64,000 nucleotides of DNA from Mycobacterium kyorinense (GTDB lineage: Bacteria; Actinomycetota; Actinomycetes; Mycobacteriales; Mycobacteriaceae): the NCBI RefSeq assembly GCF_002101735.1, contig NZ_LQPE01000003.1:19107-83106 (forward strand), in the 5' to 3' direction. Below the pieces are notes generated by a model, which was not told the origin of the DNA, did no database searches, and worked only from the letters and a program-made list of their open reading frames with translations. A program made the translations under genes and the position numbers. Positions 55,857 through 63,955 of this stretch are shown one piece after another (the stretch's first letter is position 1; each line of letters begins with the position of its first letter).

Positions 55857-56683
55857 TGCTCCCGTTCCTGTCCGAAGAAGAATTCCGCTGCATTGTTGTA
55901 GAGATAGTTCTCCAGCACCTCGCCCGGCAGATCGAGCGCAAGCGCTTCCGGCACGACCCGCCGCATTTTGAGCACCGGCCAGTCCGAGGCGAAGATCACC
56001 TTGTTGGGCCCGCGGGTCCGCATGTAGTGCAGGAGGCTGTCGGGCAGCCGTTTGGGCGACCAGGCCGACGTCATCAGGCGCAGGTTGGTGTACTTGATCA
56101 GTAGCCGGATCGCGATGTCCCACCATGGATCTGCGCCGTGGATCATGCACAGCTTGAGTTCGGGGAACCGCACGCAGATCCGATCGAGGTGAATGGGGTT
56201 TTGCACCTCTCCCGGAATAGGCGGACCGGGGAGGCCGGTGTTGATGCACAGCGGTAGTTCCAGCTCCGCGCATTTCGTGTAGAGGGGGTAGTAGACGGCG
56301 TCGCTGGGCGGATACTGGCCGTCACCCCAAAAGCTCGGCCCCACAGCCGCGTAGGCGACCGGTAGGTCGTTGACGATCGCACCAAGCTCCTTCAGCGACG
56401 GCATCGGCCGCAGCAGGTTCACGCCGCCGATCGCCAGCGCGAAGCGCTCCGGCTTCGCCTCGACGAATTTCCGCGCGGTCACCGACGGCTTGGCCAGCGA
56501 GTCCATCAGGATCGCCTTCTGCACGCCCTGTTCGTCCATCTCGTCGAGCAACTCGGCAAGGTCGACCGGCTCGAACATCGACTTCGGGCCCTTGAAGTAG
56601 TCGTCACGAACCTTGAGCATCCAGCTGGGCTGCTTCTCGCTTTCGCCGAAGTGCACATTGACCAGACAATCGATTGCTTTCAT
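55853..56683 (-). CDS. Amidohydrolase-family protein (Amidohydro_2)
   Basis: A 276-residue TIM-barrel amidohydrolase. IDCLVNVHFGE at the N-terminus holds a single metal-type histidine, KLCMIHGADPWWDIAIR a second, and IFASDWPVLKMRR the conserved aspartate. It is shorter than, and only distantly like, the two other amidohydrolases here (20549 and 58299). Relatives include decarboxylases and hydrolases of ring-cleavage products. The start at 56683 overlaps the FadD stop (ATGA). Reaction unknown. Confidence 0.85.
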   Translation of the reverse strand: MKAIDCLVNVHFGESEKQPSWMLKVRDDYFKGPKSMFEPVDLAELLDEMDEQGVQKAILMDSLAKPSVTARKFVEAKPERFALAIGGVNLLRPMPSLKELGAIVNDLPVAYAAVGPSFWGDGQYPPSDAVYYPLYTKCAELELPLCINTGLPGPPIPGEVQNPIHLDRICVRFPELKLCMIHGADPWWDIAIRLLIKYTNLRLMTSAWSPKRLPDSLLHYMRTRGPNKVIFASDWPVLKMRRVVPEALALDLPGEVLENYLYNNAAEFFFGQEREQ

Positions 56684-58299
56684 GTCGACATCGGCGCCTT
56701 TTCTGCCACTTGACGTTTCGCCCACCTGTGGTCGGGTTTGCCGTTACCCAGGCGACGAATCTGCTCGACGAAGATGAACTCCTTGGGCGCCTTGAACCGC
56801 GCCAGCTGCGTCGTGCAATGTGCGTGCAGGTGCTCGCGGTCGGGGGCGGCGCCATTCCGCAGTGCGACGAGCGCGACGAGTTCCTCGCCCCACCGCTCGC
56901 TCGGCCGGCCCAGCACCAGTGCGTCGGCGACGGCAGGGTGCGCCCGCAGAACTTCTTCGACCTCTTCGACGAACACCTTCTCACCGCCGGTGTTGACCAC
57001 CAACGAATCACGGCCGAACAACCGCAACGTGCCGTCGTCCTCGAAGCAGGCCCGATCCCCTGATATCACTACCCGCCGGCCGTCGACCACCGGGAAGGTC
57101 CGGCGGGTGGCGTCCGGGTCATTGAAGTAGCCGAGCGGGATGCGGCCGGTGCGGGCCACCCAGCCGACCTCCTGGTCGCCCGGCTGCAGGAACCGGGTGC
57201 AGTCCTCCGAGAGGATCAATCCGCCCTCGCGCAGCGTGAACGTGTCGGTCCGCGCATCCCGCTGGCTGTGCCCGAAGCCCATGTTTCCGGTTTCCGACGA
57301 GCCGTATCCGTTGATCAGGGTGATGTGCGGCAGCGATTCCAGCAGCGCTCGTTGGTATTTGGGGTTGGTCGCGGCGCCGCCCGTGCCGATCGCGTAAAGC
57401 GAGGACAGGTCATAGGAGCCTCGCTGCAGTTCTTCGACCAAGGGTGCGGCGTATGCATCGCCGACCATGGTCATCAAGCCGACCTTCTCGCGTTCGGCGA
57501 TCTGCCACACCGCCTTGGGGTCGAGCTGTTTGCCCGTGTCGTAGAGCACCACAGGGGTGCCGTGCAGGATGGCCGAGAACGCCGTCCACATTCCGGCGGC
57601 ATGCATCAGCGGGGACACCGCAAACCACGGCGCCCCGGCCCGCCCCCGTACCTTGTTCTGGATTTCGGCGGCTGACTCATGGTCGGCGCCGACCATCGAT
57701 GACACGTAGATATCGGATTGGCGCCACAGCACGCCTTTAGGGCGTCCCGTGGTGCCTCCGGTGCAGATCATCAGCAGGTCGTCCGGCGAGGGCGTCACAG
57801 GCTGGTCGGTATCCCCTTGCGCCAGCGCGTTATCCAGCGTGACCGCGCCGGGCAGTTCGGGCGCCGCGCTGCCGTCGTCGACGGACACCAACAGATCGGC
57901 ACCGCCGACCACCTCGGCGAACTTCGCGCCCAACGACCGGTGGTAGACGACAGCCCGCGGCCGGATGTAGTCGAACAGTTCGGCGACTTCGCGCGGGGTG
58001 TAGTTGTAGTTGACGTTCACCGGAACAGTGCGGGCCTTCAAGCAACCGACCAGCATGTCGGGGTACAGATCGTTGTACATGACCAGCGCTACCCGATCCT
58101 GGCCGCACTCCCAGCGCTCGAGACTACCCCGCTCGCGATGTACCCCGAACCCGTTGCCTGCGAGGAAGTTTGCCAGCCGACGGGTTCGGTCGGCGGACTC
58201 CGCGAAAGTGCTGCGACGGTGGCCGCATACCGTCATCGTCCGGTCGCCGACGACGTCGGCGATCGCGTCGAGAACCGCGCCTATGGTCCACTCGGGCAC
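56680..58299 (-). CDS. Acyl-CoA synthetase (FadD-type, AMP-forming)
   Basis: A 539-residue adenylate-forming ligase related to the one at 45339-47000. The P-loop MICTGGTTGRPKGVLWRQSDIY is near residue 180, INGYGSSETGNMGFGHS near 325, and VVNTGGEKVFVEEVEE with LGNGKPDHRWA at the end. It would activate a second carboxylic-acid intermediate. The GTG start shares one base with the TAG of the upstream amidohydrolase, which shows close coupling. Confidence 0.92.
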   Translation of the reverse strand: MPEWTIGAVLDAIADVVGDRTMTVCGHRRSTFAESADRTRRLANFLAGNGFGVHRERGSLERWECGQDRVALVMYNDLYPDMLVGCLKARTVPVNVNYNYTPREVAELFDYIRPRAVVYHRSLGAKFAEVVGGADLLVSVDDGSAAPELPGAVTLDNALAQGDTDQPVTPSPDDLLMICTGGTTGRPKGVLWRQSDIYVSSMVGADHESAAEIQNKVRGRAGAPWFAVSPLMHAAGMWTAFSAILHGTPVVLYDTGKQLDPKAVWQIAEREKVGLMTMVGDAYAAPLVEELQRGSYDLSSLYAIGTGGAATNPKYQRALLESLPHITLINGYGSSETGNMGFGHSQRDARTDTFTLREGGLILSEDCTRFLQPGDQEVGWVARTGRIPLGYFNDPDATRRTFPVVDGRRVVISGDRACFEDDGTLRLFGRDSLVVNTGGEKVFVEEVEEVLRAHPAVADALVLGRPSERWGEELVALVALRNGAAPDREHLHAHCTTQLARFKAPKEFIFVEQIRRLGNGKPDHRWAKRQVAEKAPMST

Positions 58300-59501
58300 T
58301 AGGCCGCCGATCCCACCTTGAGGCCGAGCAAGTCCAATGCGTTGTCGCGCATGATCTTTCGGATATCCGTTTCGCTGAAACCGGCGAGTTCCTCGGTGAA
58401 CGCCACCGGGTTCTCCAGGCCTTCGCCGTGCGGCCAGTCCGACCCGAACAGAATCTTGTCGACCCCGATGACCTCGGCCAGCGCCGGTAAATCATCCTCG
58501 TAATAGGGCGCGATCCACACGTTGTTCTTCAGCTGCTCCACCGGATCCTCGGGGAAGTGCCGCGGATAGTTGTTGGCCGCCTTCTTCAGTCGCTTGATCA
58601 GTCGATGGACGAAGTACGAGCCGTTTTCGATGCTGACTGCCCGCAGCTTGGGATGCCGGGTGAACACACCGTGCACGATCATCGAGGCCATCGTGTCGTG
58701 GATGGCGCGGTCGTCGAGAAGCACGGTGTCCAACGGATCCTTCTCGCCAAACCCCTCGAACGTCGACTTGCCACCCCACATCGCCGCGATGTGCAGATAA
58801 CCGCTGTCGCTCAAATGGAATCCCACCGGAACGCCCGCCTCGGCCAGCCGGGCCCAGACTGGGTCGTGGCTGCGGTCGCCCAGCGAGCGCGGCTTGACTT
58901 CTCCCGGCACCGGCGCCGGGCGGACCAGCACCAGCTTGGCGCCGCGGGACAACACGAACTCGACCTCGTCGAGCGCCTGGGCCGGGTCGGCGAGTGAGAT
59001 GATCGGCGCCGCAATGATTCGATGGTCGGGCCGGTCGAAACCCCAGTCCTCGTCGAGCCACAAGTTGAACGCGTGTACCGATGCCATCGTCGCGTCGATG
59101 TCGTGCTTGAGCGCCTCCTCGACGCCGCACGCGAATGTCGGCAACATGAACACGGTTTCGATGCCTTGGGTATCCATCACCCGGATGCGTGCGTCGCGGT
59201 TTTGGTACTCGGGGTGATCCGCCAGCCGCTCGACCTTCATCAGCGACGCCGGGTCGACGCCTTCCGGAATTTCGCCGCGGAACAACAAGTCCAGACAGCC
59301 CGGCACGATGATCGGGTCGAAGGTGGGATTGGGGATGAAGTGGTTAACGCGGTCCCCGATCACTGCCCAGGTGCGCTTGCCGTCGCTGAGCATTTGCACG
59401 CCGCGGCGCTTGAACTTCTTGTCCAGGTGGCGGGTGAACGCGTCCAGCGGCTCGTAGTAATGGTTGTCGACGTCGATCGCCTGATAGCCCAAGGTCGGCA
59501 T
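58299..59501 (-). CDS. Amidohydrolase-family metal-dependent hydrolase (Amidohydro_2)
   Basis: A 400-residue protein homologous along its length to that at 20549-21742. AIDVDNHYYEPLDAF is the altered metal-site motif, FHLSDSGYLHIA and LFGSDWPHGEGLENP hold further ligands. Family members hydrolyse or decarboxylate ring-derived acids. It is second in the operon starting at the enoyl-CoA hydratase (8-base gap). The presence of two paralogues under different operators suggests two steps or two substrates. Confidence 0.88.
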   Translation of the reverse strand: MPTLGYQAIDVDNHYYEPLDAFTRHLDKKFKRRGVQMLSDGKRTWAVIGDRVNHFIPNPTFDPIIVPGCLDLLFRGEIPEGVDPASLMKVERLADHPEYQNRDARIRVMDTQGIETVFMLPTFACGVEEALKHDIDATMASVHAFNLWLDEDWGFDRPDHRIIAAPIISLADPAQALDEVEFVLSRGAKLVLVRPAPVPGEVKPRSLGDRSHDPVWARLAEAGVPVGFHLSDSGYLHIAAMWGGKSTFEGFGEKDPLDTVLLDDRAIHDTMASMIVHGVFTRHPKLRAVSIENGSYFVHRLIKRLKKAANNYPRHFPEDPVEQLKNNVWIAPYYEDDLPALAEVIGVDKILFGSDWPHGEGLENPVAFTEELAGFSETDIRKIMRDNALDLLGLKVGSAA

Positions 59502-59509
59502 GTCGTTCC

Positions 59510-60343
59510 CTATCTGTCTTGGGGCACACCGGGAAACCTGGGTGCCCGTTTTTCCAGGAAGCTCGTGATTCCCTCGATGACGTCCGGCCGCTGCAGCGAT
59601 TCCTGCAGAAGGGTTTCGGCCCGGGAGCTGGCCTCGGCGACGTCGCGCATGGCATCACCGTAGGCCTGCCGCTTGATGACGGCCATCGATGCCGGCGAGC
59701 AGTTCACGGCGATGTCCTCGGCGTAGTCCATCGTGCGCCGCATCAGATTTTCCGGGGCCACGACTTCCTTGACCAGACCCAGCTCGGCGGCCTCCTCGGA
59801 AAGGAACGTGCGGCCGCTCAGCAACAGATCGAGCGCGACCGCCCAGCCGGTGAGCCGCGGCAGTATCCACGAGATGCCGTACTCGGCGATCAGGCCGCGG
59901 CGCGCGAACGATGCGGCGAATTTGGCTCCGGCAGCGGCGAATCGGACGTCGCACATCAGCGCCTGGGTGAGGCCGATGCCGACGCAGGAGCCGTTGATCG
60001 CGGCAATCACCGGCTTGCTCAGCATGGTCAGGTAGTACGGTTGCCGGTCGCCGACCAACTCCGACAGATCGCGCTGCTCCCCGTTCCCGAGCGACTCGCC
60101 CACCGTTGCCGTCGACCCCAGGTTGGCGCCGGCGCAGAACGCCTTGCCGCGACCGGTCACCACGATCACCCGGACCCTCGGGTCGGTCTCGGCGCGATCG
60201 AGGCCGGCGTAGAACGCGGTGGCGATGTCGCCGCCCCAAGTGTTGAGCCGGTCCGGGCGGTTGAGCGTCAGGACGGCCACACCGGTCGGCGTCGTCTCGT
60301 ACAGCACCGCGTCGTCGGTGGCGACATCGTCGGCGCTGCTCAC
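59510..60343 (-). CDS. Enoyl-CoA hydratase/isomerase (crotonase family)
   Basis: A 277-residue crotonase. LNRPDRLNTWGGDIATAF, GKAFCAGANLG (first oxyanion-hole strand), INGSCVGIGLTQALMCDVRFA (second) and ARRGLIAEYGISWILPRL are conserved. The GTG at 60343 has AGGAG 7 bases upstream; the more distal ATG at 60385 overlaps operator site 5 and lacks a ribosome site. First gene of the seven-gene operon ending at 53618. It likely hydrates the enoyl-CoA made by the dehydrogenase pair. Confidence 0.92.
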   Translation of the reverse strand: MSSADDVATDDAVLYETTPTGVAVLTLNRPDRLNTWGGDIATAFYAGLDRAETDPRVRVIVVTGRGKAFCAGANLGSTATVGESLGNGEQRDLSELVGDRQPYYLTMLSKPVIAAINGSCVGIGLTQALMCDVRFAAAGAKFAASFARRGLIAEYGISWILPRLTGWAVALDLLLSGRTFLSEEAAELGLVKEVVAPENLMRRTMDYAEDIAVNCSPASMAVIKRQAYGDAMRDVAEASSRAETLLQESLQRPDVIEGITSFLEKRAPRFPGVPQDR

Positions 60344-60384
60344 AATGAGGCTCCTGTCGGCTGTCCGGTGGGAGTAATTACTCA

Positions 60385-60403
60385 TACTGTATACCTTTCG
60401 ATA
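60385..60403. promoter_or_regulatory. 19-bp operator candidate, site 5
   Basis: TACTGTA-TACCT-TTCGATA has one perfect arm and one degenerate arm (11 of 14). It lies 42 bases before the enoyl-CoA hydratase start, in the divergent region shared with the coiled-coil gene at 60525. Confidence 0.5.
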
Positions 60404-60524
60404 GCGGCATCTTGCAAGGTGCGCCGCGCTCCTGCTGCATCGGCGGTCGCTGGTCAGAAGCCGGATTTGATCGCGGTGTCCGAGTGACTGGCACCGCGAC
60501 TCGAAGTCGGTAAGCTCACCTCAC

Positions 60525-61109
60525 ATGGCGCCCGACAATCTGGAAGCTCGCGTGACCAAGTTGGAGTCGCAGGTGCACCAACTCAGCGAGCGGGTTCGGG
60601 CAAGCGAACAAGACGCCGCTGCAGCGCGTGTCCTCGCCGGCGCGGCCGACCGCGATGTCACCGAGTTTCGTGACGAACTGCGTGACTTCCGTCGAGCCAC
60701 CACCGCCAGCTTCAACGCCGTACGCGAGGACCTCGTCGACCTGCGGCGGGACTTCGACACGCGATTCGGTCAAGTCGACGAACGATTCAACCAAGTCGAC
60801 GAACGATTCAACCAAGTCGACGAACGATTCAGCCAAGTCGACGAACGATTCAGCCAAGTCGACGCGCGATTCGGTCAAGTCGACGAGCGCTTCAACCACG
60901 TCGACGAGCGCTTCAACCAAGTCGACCAACGGTTCAACCAAGTCGACCAAAGGTTCAACCAAGTCGACGAGCGATTCGACGACGTCGATGCACGGTTCAA
61001 CGAGGTCGACAACGGGTTCATCGGAATTCGCGGCAAGCTCGACGCGGCGGCCGCCGGCCAGCAACACATCGTCGAACTTCTGGAAAGGCTGATCGCCGAC
61101 CAGAATTGA
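60525..61109 (+). CDS. Heptad-repeat coiled-coil protein
   Basis: A 194-residue soluble protein almost wholly coiled coil. After an N-terminal coil (VTKLESQVHQLSERV), a seven-residue unit of the type ERFNQVD is repeated about fourteen times (roughly residues 78-170), encoded by a 21-base DNA repeat, and the C-terminus reads AAGQQHIVELLERL. No enzyme motif is seen. It may scaffold or oligomerise other proteins. It is converged on by the lyase gene with 6 bases between the stops, and is not obviously part of the catabolic route. Confidence 0.85.
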   Translation: MAPDNLEARVTKLESQVHQLSERVRASEQDAAAARVLAGAADRDVTEFRDELRDFRRATTASFNAVREDLVDLRRDFDTRFGQVDERFNQVDERFNQVDERFSQVDERFSQVDARFGQVDERFNHVDERFNQVDQRFNQVDQRFNQVDERFDDVDARFNEVDNGFIGIRGKLDAAAAGQQHIVELLERLIADQN

Positions 61110-61115
61110 GTCGGC

Positions 61116-62126
61116 TCACGCCCCGACCAGTCCCAGCCGCCGGTAGGCGTTTTCGATCTGGGCCTTGGCATCCGGCGGCAGCTCGGCTTGCGGGGGCCGG
61201 GAGTGCGGATAGTCCCCGATCGGCAGGCCCAGCAGCGACGCGGCGTATTTGAACGCCCCACCCCAGTGGGTGAAGTAGTCCGGTCGCGCGGGATAGCAGG
61301 TGAACCACGACCCGAGGTCCATGTCGAACTGGTCCAAGCCCGATTCCCGGCCGTAGTCCATCGCCTCGACGAGTTTGTCGTTGACGATCAAGTCCCAATA
61401 CTCAGAGAGCACGCGCCGCTGCGGGGTCTCGAACAGGTAGCCAGCGGTGCCCAATTGGGCCGGGCAGACGATGCCCTCGCGCAGCCATCCGGCCCGGTAG
61501 ACCGTCTTGTCGCATTCCCAGATCACCAGCCCGGGCGCCAGTTCGTGCAGCAGCCGACTGGCGGCCGGCCGGAAGGCCCCCTCCTTGGTGGCGCAGACGG
61601 CGGGAACCTCGTCGTAGATTTGCGCGCTTTCGGCCGGGGTCAACACATAGCCAGACGACGGTGAATTGAACATCCCCAGCGCGATATTCGTATGGCTGGC
61701 AACGTATTTGAAGAATCGCAGTACGCCCTCGCCGCCGTGCACCTCCATCATCGGCGTCTGGATGTAGGCGATGTCCGCGCCGGACTGCTGGGCATGCAAG
61801 GTCAAATCCAGGCAGTCCTTGGCCGACACGGCCGCCGTGCAGGCCTGCACGACGACATCCGGATTGATCGCCCTGCCTTCCTCGATCGCCACCTCTAGCA
61901 ACCGCTTACGCTCGTCGAGCGTTAGCGACCAGAACTCGGCGATACCGCTGGTGCACCACAACAGCGGATGGCCGAGATCGCCGACGCAGTAACGCACCAG
62001 CGTCCGATACGCGTCCCAGTCGATGTCGTCGCCGTCGGCGCCGCAAAACGGCGTGTACAGCGAGTCGCCGATTCCGCGCAACGCGCTGCGCGCCCACGCG
62101 CGTGCTTCAGAAGCCGTCGCCACCAT
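61116..62126 (-). CDS. Dihydrodipicolinate-synthase-family lyase (hydratase-aldolase-like)
   Basis: A 336-residue class I aldolase-type TIM barrel. The Schiff-base lysine is K181 in CATKEGAF. The tyrosine usual in MYNxP is phenylalanine (MFNSP, F153), so the catalytic set differs from true DapA. Catabolic relatives such as the hydratase-aldolases of aromatic degradation make pyruvate and an aldehyde. In this cluster a retro-aldol step on a ring-cleavage product is plausible. It follows the SDR gene by 7 bases. Confidence 0.85.
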   Translation of the reverse strand: MVATASEARAWARSALRGIGDSLYTPFCGADGDDIDWDAYRTLVRYCVGDLGHPLLWCTSGIAEFWSLTLDERKRLLEVAIEEGRAINPDVVVQACTAAVSAKDCLDLTLHAQQSGADIAYIQTPMMEVHGGEGVLRFFKYVASHTNIALGMFNSPSSGYVLTPAESAQIYDEVPAVCATKEGAFRPAASRLLHELAPGLVIWECDKTVYRAGWLREGIVCPAQLGTAGYLFETPQRRVLSEYWDLIVNDKLVEAMDYGRESGLDQFDMDLGSWFTCYPARPDYFTHWGGAFKYAASLLGLPIGDYPHSRPPQAELPPDAKAQIENAYRRLGLVGA

Positions 62127-62133
62127 CTGATCC

Positions 62134-62931
62134 TTACGTGAAGTCCGAGCCGCCGTCGACGTTGATGTTCGCTCCGGTCATGTAGGAGTTGCGCCGTGAC
62201 GCCAAAAACGCGACGACGGGCCCGATTTCGTCGGGCAGCCCGGCCCGGGGCAGATGCGCCGGATGCCCGAAGTGCTTGTCGATCGCATCCATCAACGCAT
62301 AGGGGTTGTCGCCGTCGACACCGACCGACCTGGCCCAGCCGACCAATGACTCGGAGGCGATGCTCCCCGGCGAGACCACGTTGACCAAGATCTCGTCCTT
62401 GGCGAGCAGCAACGACAGGTTCTTCGAAATGCTCGTCAGCATCGCTTTGGCGGCCGTGTAGGCGGGCAGCACGACGCTTTGCCGCTGAGTCGAATGCGCC
62501 GAGAAGTTGACGATCCGCGCCCAGGCCGCCTTGCGCAGCAGGGGAAGCGCCGAGCGGACACAGTGCACCATCCCCATCGCGCCCTCGTCGACGGCTTGGC
62601 GCCATTGGTCGTCCGACAGCGATTCGAAGTCGCCCCGTACCGTCGGGCCGACCGCGTTGATCAGGATGTTGAGTTCGCCGTCCCACCGGTCGCTCAACTC
62701 GGAGAACGCGTTGTCGACCTGGTCGGCGTCAGTGATATCGGCCACCAACCCGAACGCGTCGGGGCTGCCGCGACTGGCCAAGTCCGCTGCCGCGCGGTCG
62801 AGGTCGGTTCGGGAGCGCGCAATAATCGCTACCCGGGCGCCGTCGTCAGCCAGACATCGTGCGGTGGCCAGGCCCATACCGCGCCCGCCGCCGACGACAG
62901 CCGCAGCGGCGTTCGTCAGTCCCAGATCCAT
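62134..62931 (-). CDS. Short-chain dehydrogenase/reductase
   Basis: A 265-residue classical SDR. The cofactor motif is VVGGGRGMGLATA near residue 12, with NAVGPT in place of NNAG, serine in NFSAHS and the catalytic AYTAAKA tyrosine-lysine, and a closing GANINVDGGSDFT typical of FabG-like enzymes. The start ATG at 62931 is used; the longer frame to 63015 crosses the operator. It is the first gene of the SDR-lyase unit and faces the TetR gene. Confidence 0.93.
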   Translation of the reverse strand: MDLGLTNAAAAVVGGGRGMGLATARCLADDGARVAIIARSRTDLDRAAADLASRGSPDAFGLVADITDADQVDNAFSELSDRWDGELNILINAVGPTVRGDFESLSDDQWRQAVDEGAMGMVHCVRSALPLLRKAAWARIVNFSAHSTQRQSVVLPAYTAAKAMLTSISKNLSLLLAKDEILVNVVSPGSIASESLVGWARSVGVDGDNPYALMDAIDKHFGHPAHLPRAGLPDEIGPVVAFLASRRNSYMTGANINVDGGSDFT

Positions 62932-62948
62932 GTCGTTATCAAAACCCC

Positions 62949-62967
62949 TACGATAGGTATTACAGTA
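62949..62967. promoter_or_regulatory. 19-bp operator candidate, site 6
   Basis: TACGATA-GGTAT-TACAGTA matches the consensus at 12 of 14 arm positions, one arm perfect. It lies between the SDR start (62931) and the TetR gene (63093), so the TetR protein could regulate itself through it. Confidence 0.65.
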
Positions 62968-63092
62968 GTCGATGGTAGCGACGACACGGCTGCAACGGCG
63001 CAGTTCGGTGAGCAAACTGCCGGTAGATTCGACTCACCGGCCCCACGCGCCCGACCGGACGCACAGCATTGAAGTCGATGGAGGTGCCCGCA

Positions 63093-63848
63093 GTGGCAAA
63101 GCAAGCGACCGCCGAAAAGCGTCAACGACGCGAACGCGGGTCCATCAACCCCGACGACATCATCAGCGGTGCGTTCGAACTCGCCGAACAGGTGTCGATC
63201 GACAACCTGAGCATGCCGCTGCTCGGCAAGCACCTCGGGGTGGGAGTCACCAGCATCTACTGGTACTTCCGGAAGAAGGACGATCTGCTCAACGCGATGA
63301 CCGACCGTGCGCTGAGCAAGTATGTGTTCGCCACGCCGTACGTCGAGGCCAGCGACTGGCGCGAAACGTTGCGCAATCACGCCCGCTCGATGCGGACGAC
63401 ATTCCTGGGCAACCCGATCCTGTGCGACCTGATTTTGATTCGGTCCGCGCTGAGCCCCAAAGCGGCGAGACTGGGAGTTCAGGAAATCGAAAAAGCGATC
63501 GCGGGTTTGGTCGAGGCGGGCTTGTCACCGGAGGAAGCGTTCGACACATACTCGGCGGTGTCGGTCCATGTCCGCGGGTCGGTGGTCCTGCACCGGCTGC
63601 AGCAAAAGAACCAGGCGACCGAGAACGGCGGGCGCACCATCGAAGACGCCATGGTCATCGACGCCGAAACCACGCCGCTGCTGGCTCAGATGACCGCCAA
63701 GGGTCACCACATCGGGGCTGCCGACGACAACAACTTCGAATACGGCCTGGAATGCATCCTCGACCATGCCGGCCGGCTGATCGAGCAAAGGGCGAAACCG
63801 GCTGCCCGGCAACGCAAAACCCGGGCGCAGTCCAAGGCGTCGCGCTGA
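63093..63848 (+). CDS. TetR-family transcriptional regulator
   Basis: A 251-residue repressor. The helix-turn-helix is SMPLLGKHLGVGVTSIYWYFRKKDDLL at about residues 40-67; the helical ligand-binding domain (TetR_C-like) follows. It has a basic C-terminal tail (RQRKTRAQSKASR). The GTG at 63093 was chosen because GGAGG lies 8 bases upstream; a TTG at 63069 would add 8 residues. It is divergent from the SDR-lyase operon across operator site 6, which makes it the best candidate to bind the 19-bp motif in the whole cluster. The likely inducer is an acyl-CoA or a substrate intermediate. Confidence 0.9.
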   Translation: MAKQATAEKRQRRERGSINPDDIISGAFELAEQVSIDNLSMPLLGKHLGVGVTSIYWYFRKKDDLLNAMTDRALSKYVFATPYVEASDWRETLRNHARSMRTTFLGNPILCDLILIRSALSPKAARLGVQEIEKAIAGLVEAGLSPEEAFDTYSAVSVHVRGSVVLHRLQQKNQATENGGRTIEDAMVIDAETTPLLAQMTAKGHHIGAADDNNFEYGLECILDHAGRLIEQRAKPAARQRKTRAQSKASR

Positions 63849-63862
63849 ATAGTCTGTCCCCT

Positions 63863-63890
63863 TCTGCCGCGAGCGTGCGTGTCCCCGGCC
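63863..63890. repeat. 28-bp dispersed repeat, copy 2
   Basis: Identical over 28 bases to 53553-53580. Here it begins 14 bases after the TetR stop. It can form a short hairpin on its own (GTGTC with GACAC) and may end the TetR transcript. Confidence 0.8.
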
Positions 63891-63955
63891 GACACGCCGC
63901 GCCGTTTACCGGGTTTGCGCACCCTGACCGGAAAATACCCACGGTGAGGTGACGG

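Noticed and set aside
60747..61010. CRISPR-like array of short repeats
   Set aside because: The repeats are contiguous 21-base coding units without spacers, and no cas genes are near.
60516..61067. Minus-strand frame rich in VDLVE repeats
   Set aside because: It is the antisense shadow of the 21-base repeat in the coiled-coil gene, without a family of its own.
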